Numbered from the stretch's first letter, positions 32,671 through 42,245 are shown. The stretch: DNA of 64,000 nucleotides from Neisseria lactamica NS19 (GCA_000193795.2 AEPI01000121.1:62001-126000); one strand, 5' to 3'. Numbers and translations are program-made. The notes: generated from the letters alone by a model not told the origin.

Positions 32671-35600
32671 ATGACCTACCCTATCCCCAAACCCCGTGAA
32701 AAATCCCGTTGGCTCAATCTGTCTCAAGGCTCGCTGCCCTTGGCTTTGGCGCGTTATCTGCCGCATAGGCGGCTCAAAGTCGTGCTGACCCAAGATGCGG
32801 AACAGGCGTTGCGCCTTCAGACGGCGTGGCGGTTTTTCCGTCCGCACGATACGGCGGTGTTCCTGCCGGACTGGGAAACGCTGCCTTACGAGCGTTTTTC
32901 GCCGCATCAGGATTTGGTGTCGGAGCGTTTGTCGGCGTTGTGGCAGATTAAAAGCGGCGCGGCGGATGTGTTGTTCGTGCCGGTTGCCACGACGATGCAG
33001 AAGCTGCCGCCCGTGCCGTTTCTGGCGGGGCGCACGTTTTGGCTGAAAACGGGGCAGACTTTGGATATAGGCCGTCTGAAAAGCGATTTGGTGGATGCAG
33101 GTTATAACCATGTTTCCCACGTTGTCGCGGCAGGCGAGTTTGCCGTGCGCGGCGGGATTGTCGATTTGTTCCCGATGGGCAGCGAAATGCCATACCGCAT
33201 CGATTTGTTCGACGATGAAATCGACAGCATCAAAACCTTTGACACTGAAACGCAGCGCACCATCTCCCCCGTTTCCGAAATCCGCCTGCTGCCGGCGCAC
33301 GAATTCCCCACCGACAGCGAGGCGCAAAAAATCTTCCGCAGCCGCTTCCGCGAGGAAGTTGATGGCAATCCGAACGATGCCGCCGTGTACAAAGCCGTCA
33401 GCAACGGCCACTTCGGCGCGGGCGTGGAATACTACCTGCCGCTGTTTTTTGAAAACGAGCTGGAAACGCTGTTTGACTATATCGGCGAAGATACGCTGTT
33501 TGTCTCTTTGGGCGATGTTCACGCCGAGGCAAACCGTTTTTGGAGCGATGTCAAATCGCGTTACGCGATGGCGCAGGGCGACGAAACCTATCCGCCTTTG
33601 CTTCCACAGCATTTGTATCTCTCTGACGATCTATTCGCAGGTCGTCTGAAAAACTACGGACAGGTGCTGCCCGATGTTTCCGGCAAGGAACACACCCTGC
33701 CCGACCTTGCCGTCAACCGCCAATCCGACGAGCCGTTGCAGGCATTGAAAGATTTTCAGACGGCCTTTGACGGACGGATTTTGCTGTGCGCCGAAAGTCT
33801 GGGACGGCGCGAAACAATGATCGGCTTCTTGCAGCAAAACGGTTTGAAAGCCAAACCCGTGTCCGACTGGCAGGGCTTTTTATCGGCACACGAGCCGCTG
33901 ATGATTACAGTTGCGCCATTGGCATATGGGTTCAAACTGGATGGGCTGCAATCCCCGAACCAGCAGCAAGCTGCTTCCGCCTCCGAGAGGGAAAGTTGGG
34001 GAGAAAGCAAAGCGGTTACCGACCAAACCGAATTTTCCGCAGCCGCAGCAAACCCTCTCCCTAGCCCTCTCCCACAGGAGAGGGAACAAAGTGCCGCCGC
34101 CGCTTTCAGACGGCCTAAAAACCGAAAGCAGCCTATATCCCGTCGCAAATGATTTGCACGAGCAAACCCGACAGCAGCCCGCCCCTCCCCCGTGGGGGAG
34201 GGTTGGGGAGAAGGCAAAGCGGTTGCCGCTCAAAGTGCCATCGCCGTCATTGCCGAATCCGAACTCTACCAATACGTCGCCCGTTCGCGCGCCCACAACC
34301 GCCGCAAGAAACACGCCGCCGTTTCAGACGGCCTGTTGCGCGACCTTGCCGAAATCAATATCGGCGATCCTGTCGTACACGAAGAACACGGCATCGGGCG
34401 GTATATGGGCTTGGTAACGATGGACTTGGGTGGCGAAACCAACGAAATGATGTTGCTCGAATACGCGGGAGAAGCGCAGCTTTATGTACCTGTTTCGCAA
34501 CTGCATTTAATCAGCCGCTACTCCGGTCAGGCGCATGAAAACGTTACCTTGCACAAGCTTGGCAGCGGCGCGTGGAACAAGGCGAAGCGCAAAGCCGCCG
34601 AAAAAGCGCGCGATACTGCCGCCGAGTTGCTCAACCTCTATGCCCAACGCGCCGCCCAATCGGGACACAAGTTTGAAATCAACGAGTTGGACTATCAAGC
34701 GTTTGCCGACGGTTTCGGCTACGAAGAAACTGAAGACCAGGCTGCCGCCATCGCCGCTGTGATTAAGGATTTGACGCAGGCGAAGCCGATGGATCGCCTA
34801 GTGTGCGGCGATGTCGGCTTCGGCAAAACCGAGGTCGCCCTGCGCGCCGCGTTTGTGGCGGTGATGGGCGGCAAACAGGTTGCCGTACTCGCCCCGACCA
34901 CGCTTCTGGTCGAGCAGCACGCGCAAAATTTCGCCGACCGCTTCGCCGATTTTCCCGTGAAAGTCGCCGGCCTTTCGCGTTTCAACAACAGCAAAGCCAC
35001 CAAAGCCGCGCTGGAAGGTATGGCGGACGGCACGGTCGATATCGTTATCGGCACGCACAAATTGGTGCAGGACGACATCAGATTCAAAAACTTAGGTTTA
35101 GTGATTATCGATGAAGAACACCGCTTTGGCGTTCGCCAAAAAGAGCAGCTCAAACGCCTGCGCGCCAATGTCGATATCCTTACCATGACCGCCACGCCGA
35201 TTCCGCGTACTTTAAGTATGGCGTTGGAAGGTCTGCGCGACTTTTCGCTGATTACCACCGCGCCCAGCCGCCGCCTCGCCGTGAAAACCTTTGTCAAACC
35301 CTTCAGCGAAGGCAGCGTGCGCGAAGCCGTATTGCGCGAACTCAAACGCGGCGGACAAGTGTTTTTCCTGCACAATGAAGTGGATACGATTGAGAATATG
35401 CGTGAGCGGTTGGAAACCCTGCTGCCCGAAGCCCGCATCGGCGTGGCGCACGGACAACTGCGCGAGCGCGAGCTGGAGCAAGTCATGCGCGACTTTTTGC
35501 AGCAACGATTCAACGTGTTGCTCTGTTCCACCATCATCGAAACCGGTATCGACATTCCCAACGCCAACACCATCATCATCAACCGCGCCGACAAATTCGG

Positions 35601-36372
35601 GCTGGCGCAACTGCACCAGCTTCGCGGACGCGTCGGCCGCAGCCACCACCAAGCCTACGCCTACCTGCTCACGCCCGAATACATTACCAAAGACGCAGAA
35701 AAACGCCTCGACGCCATCGCGGCGGCAGACGAACTCGGCGCAGGTTTCACCCTCGCCATGCAGGATTTGGAAATCCGCGGCGCAGGCGAAATCCTCGGCG
35801 AAGGGCAGTCCGGCGAAATGATGCAGGTCGGCTTCACGCTCTACACCGAAATGCTCAAGCAAGCCGTACGCGATCTCAAAAAAGGTCGCCAGCCCGACCT
35901 CGACGCGCCATTGGGTATCACCACCGAAATCAAACTGCACAGCCCCGCCCTGCTGCCCGAAAGCTATTGCCCCGACATCCACGAACGGCTCGTCCTCTAC
36001 AAACGCCTCGCTGTCTGCGAAACCGTTCAGCAAATCAACGCCATACACGAAGAACTCGTCGACCGCTTCGGCCTGCCCGAACAACCCGTCAAAACCCTTA
36101 TCGAAAGCCACCACTTACGGCTTATGGCAAAAGAATTGGGTATCGATGCCATCGATGCGGCCGGCGAAGCCGTAACCGTTACCTTCGGCAAACACCACTG
36201 TATCGACCCGACGGAGATTATCCTGCTGATTCAGACGGATAAAAAATACCGGCCGGCAGGGGCAGACAAATTGAGGTTTGCAGCGGAAATGGAAAACATC
36301 GAAGTACGGATTAACACCGTCAAAACCGTGCTAAAAACCCTGCAAAGCAAACGCCTGCTCAAAGGAAATTGA
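32671..36372 (+). pseudogene. mfd: transcription-repair coupling factor, interrupted by in-frame TGA
   Basis: Mfd removes stalled RNA polymerase and recruits UvrA. The 5' part (32671-34152, 493 codons) holds the UvrB-like module with FPMGSEMPYRIDLFDDEIDS and ends in an extra segment. The 3' part, in the same frame, begins clearly at IAVIAESELYQYVARSRAHN (about 34237). It holds the polymerase-interaction domain (GDPVVHEEHGIGRYMGL), the RecG-like translocase (GDVGFGKTEVALRAA, DEEHRFGVRQKE, TATPIPRTLSM, LRGRVGRSHHQAYAYLL) and the C-terminal D7 domain. A TGA at 34150-34152 separates them; a GTG at 34192 has no ribosome site. Unless read through, full-length Mfd is not made. Confidence 0.88.
33949..34236 (+). 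repeat. repeat-derived insertion inside mfd
   Basis: About 288 bases (96 codons) absent from ordinary Mfd proteins. They contain two degenerate direct copies of a G-rich unit, gttggggagaaagcaaagcgg (33993-34013) and gttggggagaaggcaaagcgg near 34205, plus opposed C-rich/G-rich blocks (ccctctcccta... and gggggaggg) and an uptake sequence (tttcagacggcct). The frame is kept across the whole insert except for the TGA at 34150-34152. The sequence resembles small dispersed intergenic repeats, not a gene. Confidence 0.7.
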
Positions 36373-36379
36373 TGTAACG

Positions 36380-36411
36380 ATGCCGTCTGAAGAACACCGT
36401 TCAGACGGCAT
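36380..36411 (+). terminator. inverted DUS pair after mfd
   Basis: Opposed uptake sequences eight bases after the mfd stop. Confidence 0.85.
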
Positions 36412-36444
36412 ACAATCCCCCGATCCTCACCAAAAGGAACAATC

Positions 36445-36900
36445 ATGTCGATTTTTCACCCCTATTTCCAACAACTGTCCACCGAAGGTTTTGACGGAGA
36501 AGAAGATGTCCTCTGGGAAGACGAGCTGACCGTCAAAGGCAATCTTGTCGAGGTATCCCTGTGGGCAGAAAATGAAAACAGCCTGCCAACCAAAACATTG
36601 GATGCATTTGCCGCCTTCCTGTCCGAATTGGAAAAAGCCGACGATGCTGCACGCGCCGCACTGACGGAATATTTGAAACGGGACAGCCGCTATATCGACT
36701 TTCACACCGAAGATACCCAAACAAGCCGTGATGCGGCAAAGTTTGTCCGCACTATGCAGTTGACCTATATCAGCTTATGGGCAGAAAGTCCGGCTTTTGC
36801 CGTTATGGATTATATGCCCGCCAATATGGAAAGCGACGAAATCCTTGCCGTCAAACTGCATTTGGACGGCAGCATTTTCTCAATCGATTGGGAGAGTTGA
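36445..36900 (+). CDS. DUF2004-like conserved hypothetical protein
   Basis: A 151-residue acidic cytoplasmic protein with no signal peptide or membrane segment. The pattern (MSIFHPYFQQL..., then GEEDVLWEDELTVKGNLVEVSLW, and a C-terminal HLDGSIFSIDWES) fits the DUF2004/DUF6985 type of small proteins of unknown function. The start has an excellent ribosome site (aaaggaacaatc). It stands between mfd and panD; no functional link is evident. Confidence 0.8.
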   Translation: MSIFHPYFQQLSTEGFDGEEDVLWEDELTVKGNLVEVSLWAENENSLPTKTLDAFAAFLSELEKADDAARAALTEYLKRDSRYIDFHTEDTQTSRDAAKFVRTMQLTYISLWAESPAFAVMDYMPANMESDEILAVKLHLDGSIFSIDWES

Positions 36901-37061
36901 GCCGGATTGCCAATCGGCAAAAATGAAATGCCGTCTGAAAACAGCTTCCCTGCCCGAAGCCTTGCCATTATGAATTTGAAAGAAACTCCACTATAATACG
37001 GTATTCAGATTTTCAGACGGCATCGCGCCCGTCAGACCGCACACAAACCAAAAGGAAATAC

Positions 37062-37445
37062 ATGTTCCGTACTATGCTTGGCGGAAAAATCCACCGCGCC
37101 ACCGTAACCGAAGCCGATTTGAACTACGTCGGCAGCATTACCGTCGATCAGGACCTATTGGACGCGGCAGGCATCTATCCCAACGAAAAAGTCGCCATCG
37201 TCAACAACAACAACGGCGAACGTTTTGAAACCTATACCATTTCAGGCAAACGCGGCAGCGGCGTGATTTGCCTGAACGGGGCGGCGGCCAGGCTGGTGCA
37301 GAAAGGCGATATCGTCATCATCATGTCTTATATCCAACTCTCCGAGCCTGAAATCGCCGCACACGAGCCCAAAGTCGTCTTATTGGACGGAAACAACAAA
37401 ATCCGCGACATCATCTCCTACGAGCCGCCGCACACCGTGCTGTAA
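37062..37445 (+). CDS. panD: aspartate 1-decarboxylase
   Basis: A 127-residue pyruvoyl-dependent enzyme making beta-alanine for pantothenate. The self-cleavage site Gly24-Ser25 is visible in YVGSITVD; Ser25 becomes the pyruvoyl group. The conserved segment NNNNGERFETYTISGKRGSG and the ending VVLLDGNNKI fit the family. The ATG follows aaaggaaatac. kdsA begins about 20 bases downstream, so the two may share a transcript. Confidence 0.96.
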   Translation: MFRTMLGGKIHRATVTEADLNYVGSITVDQDLLDAAGIYPNEKVAIVNNNNGERFETYTISGKRGSGVICLNGAAARLVQKGDIVIIMSYIQLSEPEIAAHEPKVVLLDGNNKIRDIISYEPPHTVL

Positions 37446-37466
37446 CCCTGAAAACGGACATTGACC

Positions 37467-38309
37467 ATGGATATTAAAATCAACGGCATTACCGTCGGTA
37501 ACGATGCTCCTTTCGTACTATTCGGCGGCATCAACGTTTTAGAAGATTTGGATTCCACCCTCCAAACCTGCGCGCATTACGTCGAAGTAACCCGCAAACT
37601 GGGCATCCCCTATATCTTTAAAGCATCTTTCGACAAGGCAAACCGTTCCTCCATCCATTCTTATCGCGGCGTAGGCTTGGAAGAAGGCTTAAAGATTTTC
37701 GAAAAAGTCAAAGCGGAATTCGGCATCCCCGTCATTACCGACGTACACGAACCCTATCAGTGCCAACCCGTTGCCGAAGTGTGCGATGTCATCCAGCTTC
37801 CCGCATTCCTTGCCCGGCAGACCGATTTAGTGGTTGCCATGGCAAAAACCGGCAAGGTCGTCAACATCAAAAAACCCCAGTTCCTCAGCCCCTCTCAAAT
37901 GAAAAACATTGTGGAAAAATTCCGCGAAGCCGGTAACGGGAAACTGATTTTATGCGAACGCGGCAGCAGCTTCGGCTACGACAACCTCATTGTCGATATG
38001 CTCGGTTTCGGCGTGATGAAACAGACTTGCGGCAACCTGCCGGTTATTTTCGACGTTACCCATTCCCTGCAAACCCGCGATGCCGGTTCTGCCGCATCCG
38101 GCGGAAGGCGGGCGCAAGCATTAGAGTTGGCACTCGCCGGAATATCTACCCGATTGGCCGGCCTGTTTCTCGAATCCCACCCCGATCCGAAACTGGCGAA
38201 ATGCGACGGTCCCAGCGCGCTGCCGCTGCATCTTTTAGAAGATTTTTTAATCCGCATCAAAGCATTGGACGATTTAATCAAATCACAACCGATTTTAACA
38301 ATCGAGTAA
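37467..38309 (+). CDS. kdsA: 3-deoxy-8-phosphooctulonate synthase
   Basis: A 280-residue enzyme condensing arabinose 5-phosphate and phosphoenolpyruvate to KDO 8-phosphate for lipooligosaccharide inner core. Family motifs are FKASFDKANRSSIHSYRGVGLEEG, DVHEPYQC, KKPQFLSPSQMKNIVEKF, LCERGSSFGYDNLIVDM and the C-terminal ESHPDP. The metal-independent class is suggested by the asparagine in VNIKKPQF. The ATG at 37467 is preferred to a TTG six bases earlier. Confidence 0.96.
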   Translation: MDIKINGITVGNDAPFVLFGGINVLEDLDSTLQTCAHYVEVTRKLGIPYIFKASFDKANRSSIHSYRGVGLEEGLKIFEKVKAEFGIPVITDVHEPYQCQPVAEVCDVIQLPAFLARQTDLVVAMAKTGKVVNIKKPQFLSPSQMKNIVEKFREAGNGKLILCERGSSFGYDNLIVDMLGFGVMKQTCGNLPVIFDVTHSLQTRDAGSAASGGRRAQALELALAGISTRLAGLFLESHPDPKLAKCDGPSALPLHLLEDFLIRIKALDDLIKSQPILTIE

Positions 38310-38323
38310 CACGGTTTCGCCTT

Positions 38324-38764
38324 ATGATGCAGACTTTCCGAAAAATCAGCCTTTACGCTGCAACTTTATGGCTTGGCATACAAATTGCCGCCGGCTACAT
38401 CGTTACACCGATTTTGTTCAAAATGCTGCCCAAAATGCGGGCGGGCGAAATTGCAGGCGTTTTGTTCCATATCGTTTCTTGGTCGGGTCTGATTATTTGG
38501 GGAATACTGTTTCTGACACATACTAAAATCCTGACCCGCCTGCAAACCATTTTATTATGTACTTTGCTGCTTTCTGTCGCCATCAACCGGTTTCTAATTG
38601 CCCCTGTCATCGAGGCGATGAAATACGGGCATGAGAATTGGCTGTTGTCGGCTTTAGGCGGATCTTTCGGAATGTCGCACGGCATTTCCAGTATTGTTTT
38701 TATGGCAACCGCCCTACTTTCGGCAGTTTTAAGTTGGCGGCTCTACGGCAAAAATGCCGTCTGA
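38324..38764 (+). CDS. DUF4149-type membrane protein
   Basis: A 146-residue (or 145 from 38327) integral membrane protein with four hydrophobic segments: LYAATLWLGIQIAAGYIVTP, GVLFHIVSWSGLIIWGILFL, TILLCTLLLSVAINRFLIAP and GISSIVFMATALLSAVLSW. This resembles the DUF4149/TMEM205-like group. The function is unknown. It sits between kdsA and eno, 14 bases after kdsA, so it is probably co-transcribed with kdsA. The last codons and the stop lie inside an uptake sequence (atgccgtctgaa read as NAV-stop). Confidence 0.82.
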   Translation: MMQTFRKISLYAATLWLGIQIAAGYIVTPILFKMLPKMRAGEIAGVLFHIVSWSGLIIWGILFLTHTKILTRLQTILLCTLLLSVAINRFLIAPVIEAMKYGHENWLLSALGGSFGMSHGISSIVFMATALLSAVLSWRLYGKNAV

Positions 38765-38807
38765 AGCCTACCGTTTTACCTCCCTTCACTTCACTTGGAG
38801 AACATTC

Positions 38808-40094
38808 ATGAGCGCAATCGTTGATATTTTCGCCCGCGAAATTTTGGACTCACGCGGCAACCCCACAGTCGAGTGTGATGTATTGCTCGAATCCGGCGTA
38901 ATGGGACGCGCAGCCGTACCGAGCGGCGCATCCACCGGTCAAAAAGAGGCTTTGGAACTGCGCGACGGCGACAAATCCCGTTATTCCGGCAAGGGCGTAT
39001 TGAAGGCAGTCGAACATGTCAACAACCAAATCGCGCAAGCCCTCATCGGTATCGATGCCAACGAACAATCTTATATCGACCAAATTATGATTGAATTGGA
39101 CGGTACTGAAAATAAAGGCAACTTGGGTGCGAACGCGACTTTGGCGGTCTCTATGGCGGTTGCACGCGCCGCTGCCGAAGACTCGGGTCTGCCGCTTTAC
39201 CGCTACTTGGGCGGCGCAGGTCCGATGTCCCTGCCTGTTCCGATGATGAACGTTATCAACGGCGGCGAACACGCCAACAACAGCCTGAACATCCAAGAAT
39301 TTATGATTATGCCCGCCGGCGCAAAATCTTTCCGCGAAGCATTGCGCTGCGGTGCGGAAATCTTCCACGCCTTGAAAAAACTGTGCGACAGCAAGGGCTT
39401 CCCGACTACCGTCGGCGACGAAGGCGGTTTCGCCCCCAACCTGAACAGCCACAAAGAAGCCCTGCAACTGATGGTCGAAGCAACCGAAGCCGCAGGCTAC
39501 AAAGCAGGCGAAGATGTATTGTTCGCCCTTGACTGCGCGTCCAGCGAGTTCTACAAAGACGGCAAATACCATCTGGAAGCCGAAGGCCGCTCTTACACCA
39601 GTGCGGAATTTGCCGAATATCTGGAAGGTCTGGTCAACGAGTTCCCCATCATCTCCATCGAAGACGGTATGGACGAAAACGATTGGGAAGGCTGGAAACT
39701 GCTGACTGAAAAATTGGGCAAAAAAGTCCAATTGGTCGGCGATGACTTGTTCGTAACCAATCCGAAAATCCTTGCCGAAGGCATTGAAAAAGGCGTGGCA
39801 AACGCATTGTTGGTCAAAGTCAACCAAATCGGTACTCTGAGCGAAACCCTGAAAGCCGTCGATTTGGCCAAACGCAACCGCTACGCCTGCGTAATGAGTC
39901 ACCGTTCCGGCGAAACCGAAGACAGCACCATTGCCGATTTGGCAGTCGCCACCAACTGCATGCAGATTAAAACCGGTTCTTTGAGCCGCTCCGACCGTAT
40001 GGCGAAATACAACCAACTGCTGCGTATCGAGGAAGAATTGGCGGAAGCCGCCTACTACCCCGGCAAGGCCGCATTCTACCAACCGGGCAAATAA
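38808..40094 (+). CDS. eno: enolase
   Basis: A 428-residue glycolytic enzyme converting 2-phosphoglycerate to phosphoenolpyruvate. It begins MSAIVDIFAREILDSRGNPT and contains GEHANNSLNIQEFMIMP, DEGGFAPN, the magnesium site in SIEDGMDENDW and GDDLFVTN, the catalytic lysine in NALLVKVNQIGTL, and SHRSGETEDSTIADLAV. The start at 38808 follows ttggag. In meningococci enolase is also found on the surface as a plasminogen receptor. ftsB follows after 14 bases. Confidence 0.97.
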   Translation: MSAIVDIFAREILDSRGNPTVECDVLLESGVMGRAAVPSGASTGQKEALELRDGDKSRYSGKGVLKAVEHVNNQIAQALIGIDANEQSYIDQIMIELDGTENKGNLGANATLAVSMAVARAAAEDSGLPLYRYLGGAGPMSLPVPMMNVINGGEHANNSLNIQEFMIMPAGAKSFREALRCGAEIFHALKKLCDSKGFPTTVGDEGGFAPNLNSHKEALQLMVEATEAAGYKAGEDVLFALDCASSEFYKDGKYHLEAEGRSYTSAEFAEYLEGLVNEFPIISIEDGMDENDWEGWKLLTEKLGKKVQLVGDDLFVTNPKILAEGIEKGVANALLVKVNQIGTLSETLKAVDLAKRNRYACVMSHRSGETEDSTIADLAVATNCMQIKTGSLSRSDRMAKYNQLLRIEEELAEAAYYPGKAAFYQPGK

Positions 40095-40108
40095 AAAAGG
40101 TTTAACGT

Positions 40109-40387
40109 ATGAAGTGGGTAACTGTCGTTTTATCCGTCTCGCTCGCCTGCTGCCAGTACAGCCTCTGGTTCGGCAAAGGCAGTATCGGGCGCAACAACAA
40201 CCTGAAAGATCAGATTGCCGTTCAGGAAGAAAAAAACCAGACACTCGCCCTACGCAACCATTCCCTTGCAGCCGAAGTCTATGATTTGGAAAACGGTCAA
40301 GAAGCCATTTCGGAAATCGCCCGGGTAGAACTGGGTTATATCCAAGACGGCGAAACCTTTTACCGACTCATCAGGCATAACCGGTAA
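40109..40387 (+). CDS. ftsB: cell division protein FtsB
   Basis: A 92-residue bitopic membrane protein of the divisome FtsQ-FtsL-FtsB complex. One N-terminal transmembrane segment (VTVVLSVSLACCQYSLWFG) is followed by a coiled coil (LKDQIAVQEEKNQTLALRNHSLAAEVYDLE) and the typical ending with ARVELGYIQDGETFYRLI. Its place directly after eno is conserved in many Proteobacteria. Confidence 0.93.
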   Translation: MKWVTVVLSVSLACCQYSLWFGKGSIGRNNNLKDQIAVQEEKNQTLALRNHSLAAEVYDLENGQEAISEIARVELGYIQDGETFYRLIRHNR

Positions 40388-40395
40388 TACCGTCA

Positions 40396-40428
40396 AAAAG
40401 CCGTCTGAATCCATTTCAGACGGCTTTT
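40396..40428. terminator. inverted DUS pair between ftsB and yfaE
   Basis: The stem aaaagccgtctgaa/ttcagacggctttt lies between convergent genes. Its last bases overlap the yfaE stop codon. Confidence 0.85.
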
Positions 40429-40717
40429 ATTTCAAGAAGCCGTCAGGCAGATCTTCATCCTCCCCCGCCAAACCGCAATCCAACCTGACATCCTCCTCGA
40501 CACAACAGCAGCACGGCAGTATCTCGTCCCGCCCCAAAAAAGCCAACGGCGGCTCCCGATAAGTAACGCTTCCCTCCAAAATCTTTACCCGGCACGATCC
40601 GCAATACCCGCTTCGGCACTGATATTCCACCATATGCCCCGTCCGTTCCAAGCCTTCCAACAGGGTCTCACCCTCCAAGAGCTCAAAAAGACCCTTATTC
40701 GTACCAATGCGCGCCAT
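40427..40717 (-). CDS. yfaE: 2Fe-2S ferredoxin for ribonucleotide reductase maintenance
   Basis: A 96-residue plant-type [2Fe-2S] ferredoxin. The cluster motif is CRSGYCGSC, and the fourth ligand lies in the ILPCCCCVEEDVRLD region, an unusual run of four cysteines. Its position downstream of nrdB matches YfaE, which regenerates the di-iron tyrosyl radical of NrdB. The start at 40717 (MARIGTNKG) is chosen; ten upstream residues are probably not translated. Confidence 0.88.
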   Translation of the reverse strand: MARIGTNKGLFELLEGETLLEGLERTGHMVEYQCRSGYCGSCRVKILEGSVTYREPPLAFLGRDEILPCCCCVEEDVRLDCGLAGEDEDLPDGFLK

Positions 40718-40790
40718 TTCCGACCAATCAAAAAATAAAAGGAACAATAACCGATCCTACCCGCTATTTTTCCCATCATACAACATACAA

Positions 40791-40823
40791 ATGCCGTCTG
40801 AAACACCCGGCTTCAGACGGCAT
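40791..40823 (-). terminator. inverted DUS pair after nrdB
   Basis: Opposed uptake sequences ending in a T run lie between the end of nrdB (minus) and the start of yfaE. They may weaken yfaE expression from the nrdB promoter. Confidence 0.8.
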
Positions 40824-40838
40824 TTTTTCAAAAAACGT

Positions 40839-41993
40839 TTACAACTCAAAATCGCCCAAATCATCCGTATTCACTTCAGAATCAATCTGACCGATCAAAT
40901 AAGAAGATATTTCCACTTCCTGCGGTGCGACCTGTACGTTGTCGGACGACAGCCACGCATTAATCCACGGAATCGGGTTTTGATTCGCACCTTCAAATCC
41001 GGCCGGCAAGCCCACCGCCTGCATACGGAGGTTGGTAATATATTCGACGTATTGGGATAAGATTTCCTTGTTTAAACCAATCATCGAACCGTCTTTAAAC
41101 AAATATGCCGCCCATTCTTTTTCCTGCTCCGCCGCTTTTTTGAAGAGTTGGAAACATTCGTCCTGCAACTCGGCGGCAATTTCCGCCATTTCCGAATCAT
41201 CAACACCCGAACGCATCAAATTAAGCATATGCTGCGTGCCGGTCAGATGCAGCGCTTCATCACGGGCAATCAGTTTGATGATTTTGGCGTTGCCTTCCAT
41301 CAACTCGCGCTCGGCAAAAGCAAACGAGCAGGCGAATGAAACATAGAAACGGATGGCTTCCAACACGTTGACGCACATCAGGCAGAGATAGAGTTTTTTC
41401 TTCAACTCACGCAAAGACACGGTAACGGGTTTTCCGCCGACATTGTGCACCCCTTCGCCCAACAGGTTGTAATACTGTGTGTATTCGATTAAATCATCGT
41501 AATAGCAGGCGATGTCTTCAGCGCGTGCGGTAATATATTCGTTTTCGACAATATCATCAAACACGACCGACGGATCATTCACGATATTGCGGATGATGTG
41601 GGTATAGCTGCGCGAGTGTATGGTTTCGCTGAAGCTCCACGTTTCAATCCACGTTTCCAGCTCGGGAATCGAAACCAAAGGCAGCAAAGCAACATTCGGA
41701 CTGCGGCCTTGGATCGAATCGAGCAGGGTTTGGTATTTCAGATTGCTGATAAAAATATGTTTTTCGTGTTCGGGCAGATTGGCGTAGTCGATACGGTCGC
41801 GCGACACGTCGATTTCTTCCGGCCGCCAGAAGAAAGACAGTTGTTTTTCAATCAGTTTTTCAAATACTTCGTATTTTTGCTGATCATAACGGGCGACATT
41901 GACCGGCTGACCGAAGAACATCGGCTCTTTCAGCGCGTCGTTTTTGGTTTTAGGAAAGGTGCTGTAAGACATGACTAAGTGTTCGCAGGACAT
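40839..41993 (-). CDS. nrdB: class Ia ribonucleotide reductase beta subunit
   Basis: A 376- to 384-residue R2 subunit that houses the di-iron tyrosyl radical. It is nearly colinear with E. coli NrdB: FWRPEEIDVSRDRIDYANLP, SFSETIHSRSYTHIIRNIV (radical tyrosine region), KLYLCLMCVNVLEAIRFYVS, ARDEALHLTGTQHM, and the C-terminal tail GQIDSEVNTDDLGDFEL that binds NrdA. The start is either 41993 (a gag precedes it) or 41969 (MSYSTFPKTKND, aligned with E. coli). It is separated from nrdA by an inserted gene and a candidate small RNA. Confidence 0.95.
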   Translation of the reverse strand: MSCEHLVMSYSTFPKTKNDALKEPMFFGQPVNVARYDQQKYEVFEKLIEKQLSFFWRPEEIDVSRDRIDYANLPEHEKHIFISNLKYQTLLDSIQGRSPNVALLPLVSIPELETWIETWSFSETIHSRSYTHIIRNIVNDPSVVFDDIVENEYITARAEDIACYYDDLIEYTQYYNLLGEGVHNVGGKPVTVSLRELKKKLYLCLMCVNVLEAIRFYVSFACSFAFAERELMEGNAKIIKLIARDEALHLTGTQHMLNLMRSGVDDSEMAEIAAELQDECFQLFKKAAEQEKEWAAYLFKDGSMIGLNKEILSQYVEYITNLRMQAVGLPAGFEGANQNPIPWINAWLSSDNVQVAPQEVEISSYLIGQIDSEVNTDDLGDFEL

Positions 41994-42116
41994 GGTTTTT
42001 CTCGGGTTGATTCAAATCTAAAAGTAGGATAGGAGACTTCTAGGCTATGCAAAGCAGATGGGTCATCCGAAAATTTTTATTTTGAGCCTTAATTGCAATC
42101 GTGGTACAATTTTTCT

Positions 42117-42245
42117 CAACAAAACGCATGAGCAGGCATGAAACCATTTCAGCGTTTGTCCGGCCTTTTAGGCTACTAGCCCAAGAGCAGTTATAAAGCG
42201 AAGCCTGTACTGACAACCCTTACTTTTAAGTGAGGGTTGTTTTAC
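42117..42245 (+). ncRNA. candidate small RNA between nrdB and the foreign gene
   Basis: A sigma-70-like promoter lies at 42082-42110: ttgagc, spacer of exactly 17, tacaat. Transcription would start near 42117. A perfect hairpin at 42213-42240 (arms acaaccct and agggttgt with an inner act/agt pair) followed by tttta would end it, giving about 125 nt. Internal complementary pieces include aaacgc/gcgttt, tgaaa/tttca, ggct/agcc and a longer-range gcaggc/gcctgt pair, so the RNA could fold compactly. No open reading frame with a ribosome site is seen. I know of no family to place it in. Confidence 0.5.
42213..42240. terminator. bidirectional terminator
   Basis: An inverted repeat with a tttta loop, T-rich on the plus-strand side. 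It ends the candidate small RNA on the plus strand and the 190-residue gene on the minus strand. Confidence 0.8.

Noticed and set aside
34054..34200. Insertion sequence inside mfd
   Set aside because: No transposase, terminal inverted repeats or target duplication; only short degenerate repeats are seen.
36974..36997. panD promoter ttgaaa...tataat
   Set aside because: The tataat-like box is good, but the nearest -35 match is only 10 bases away.
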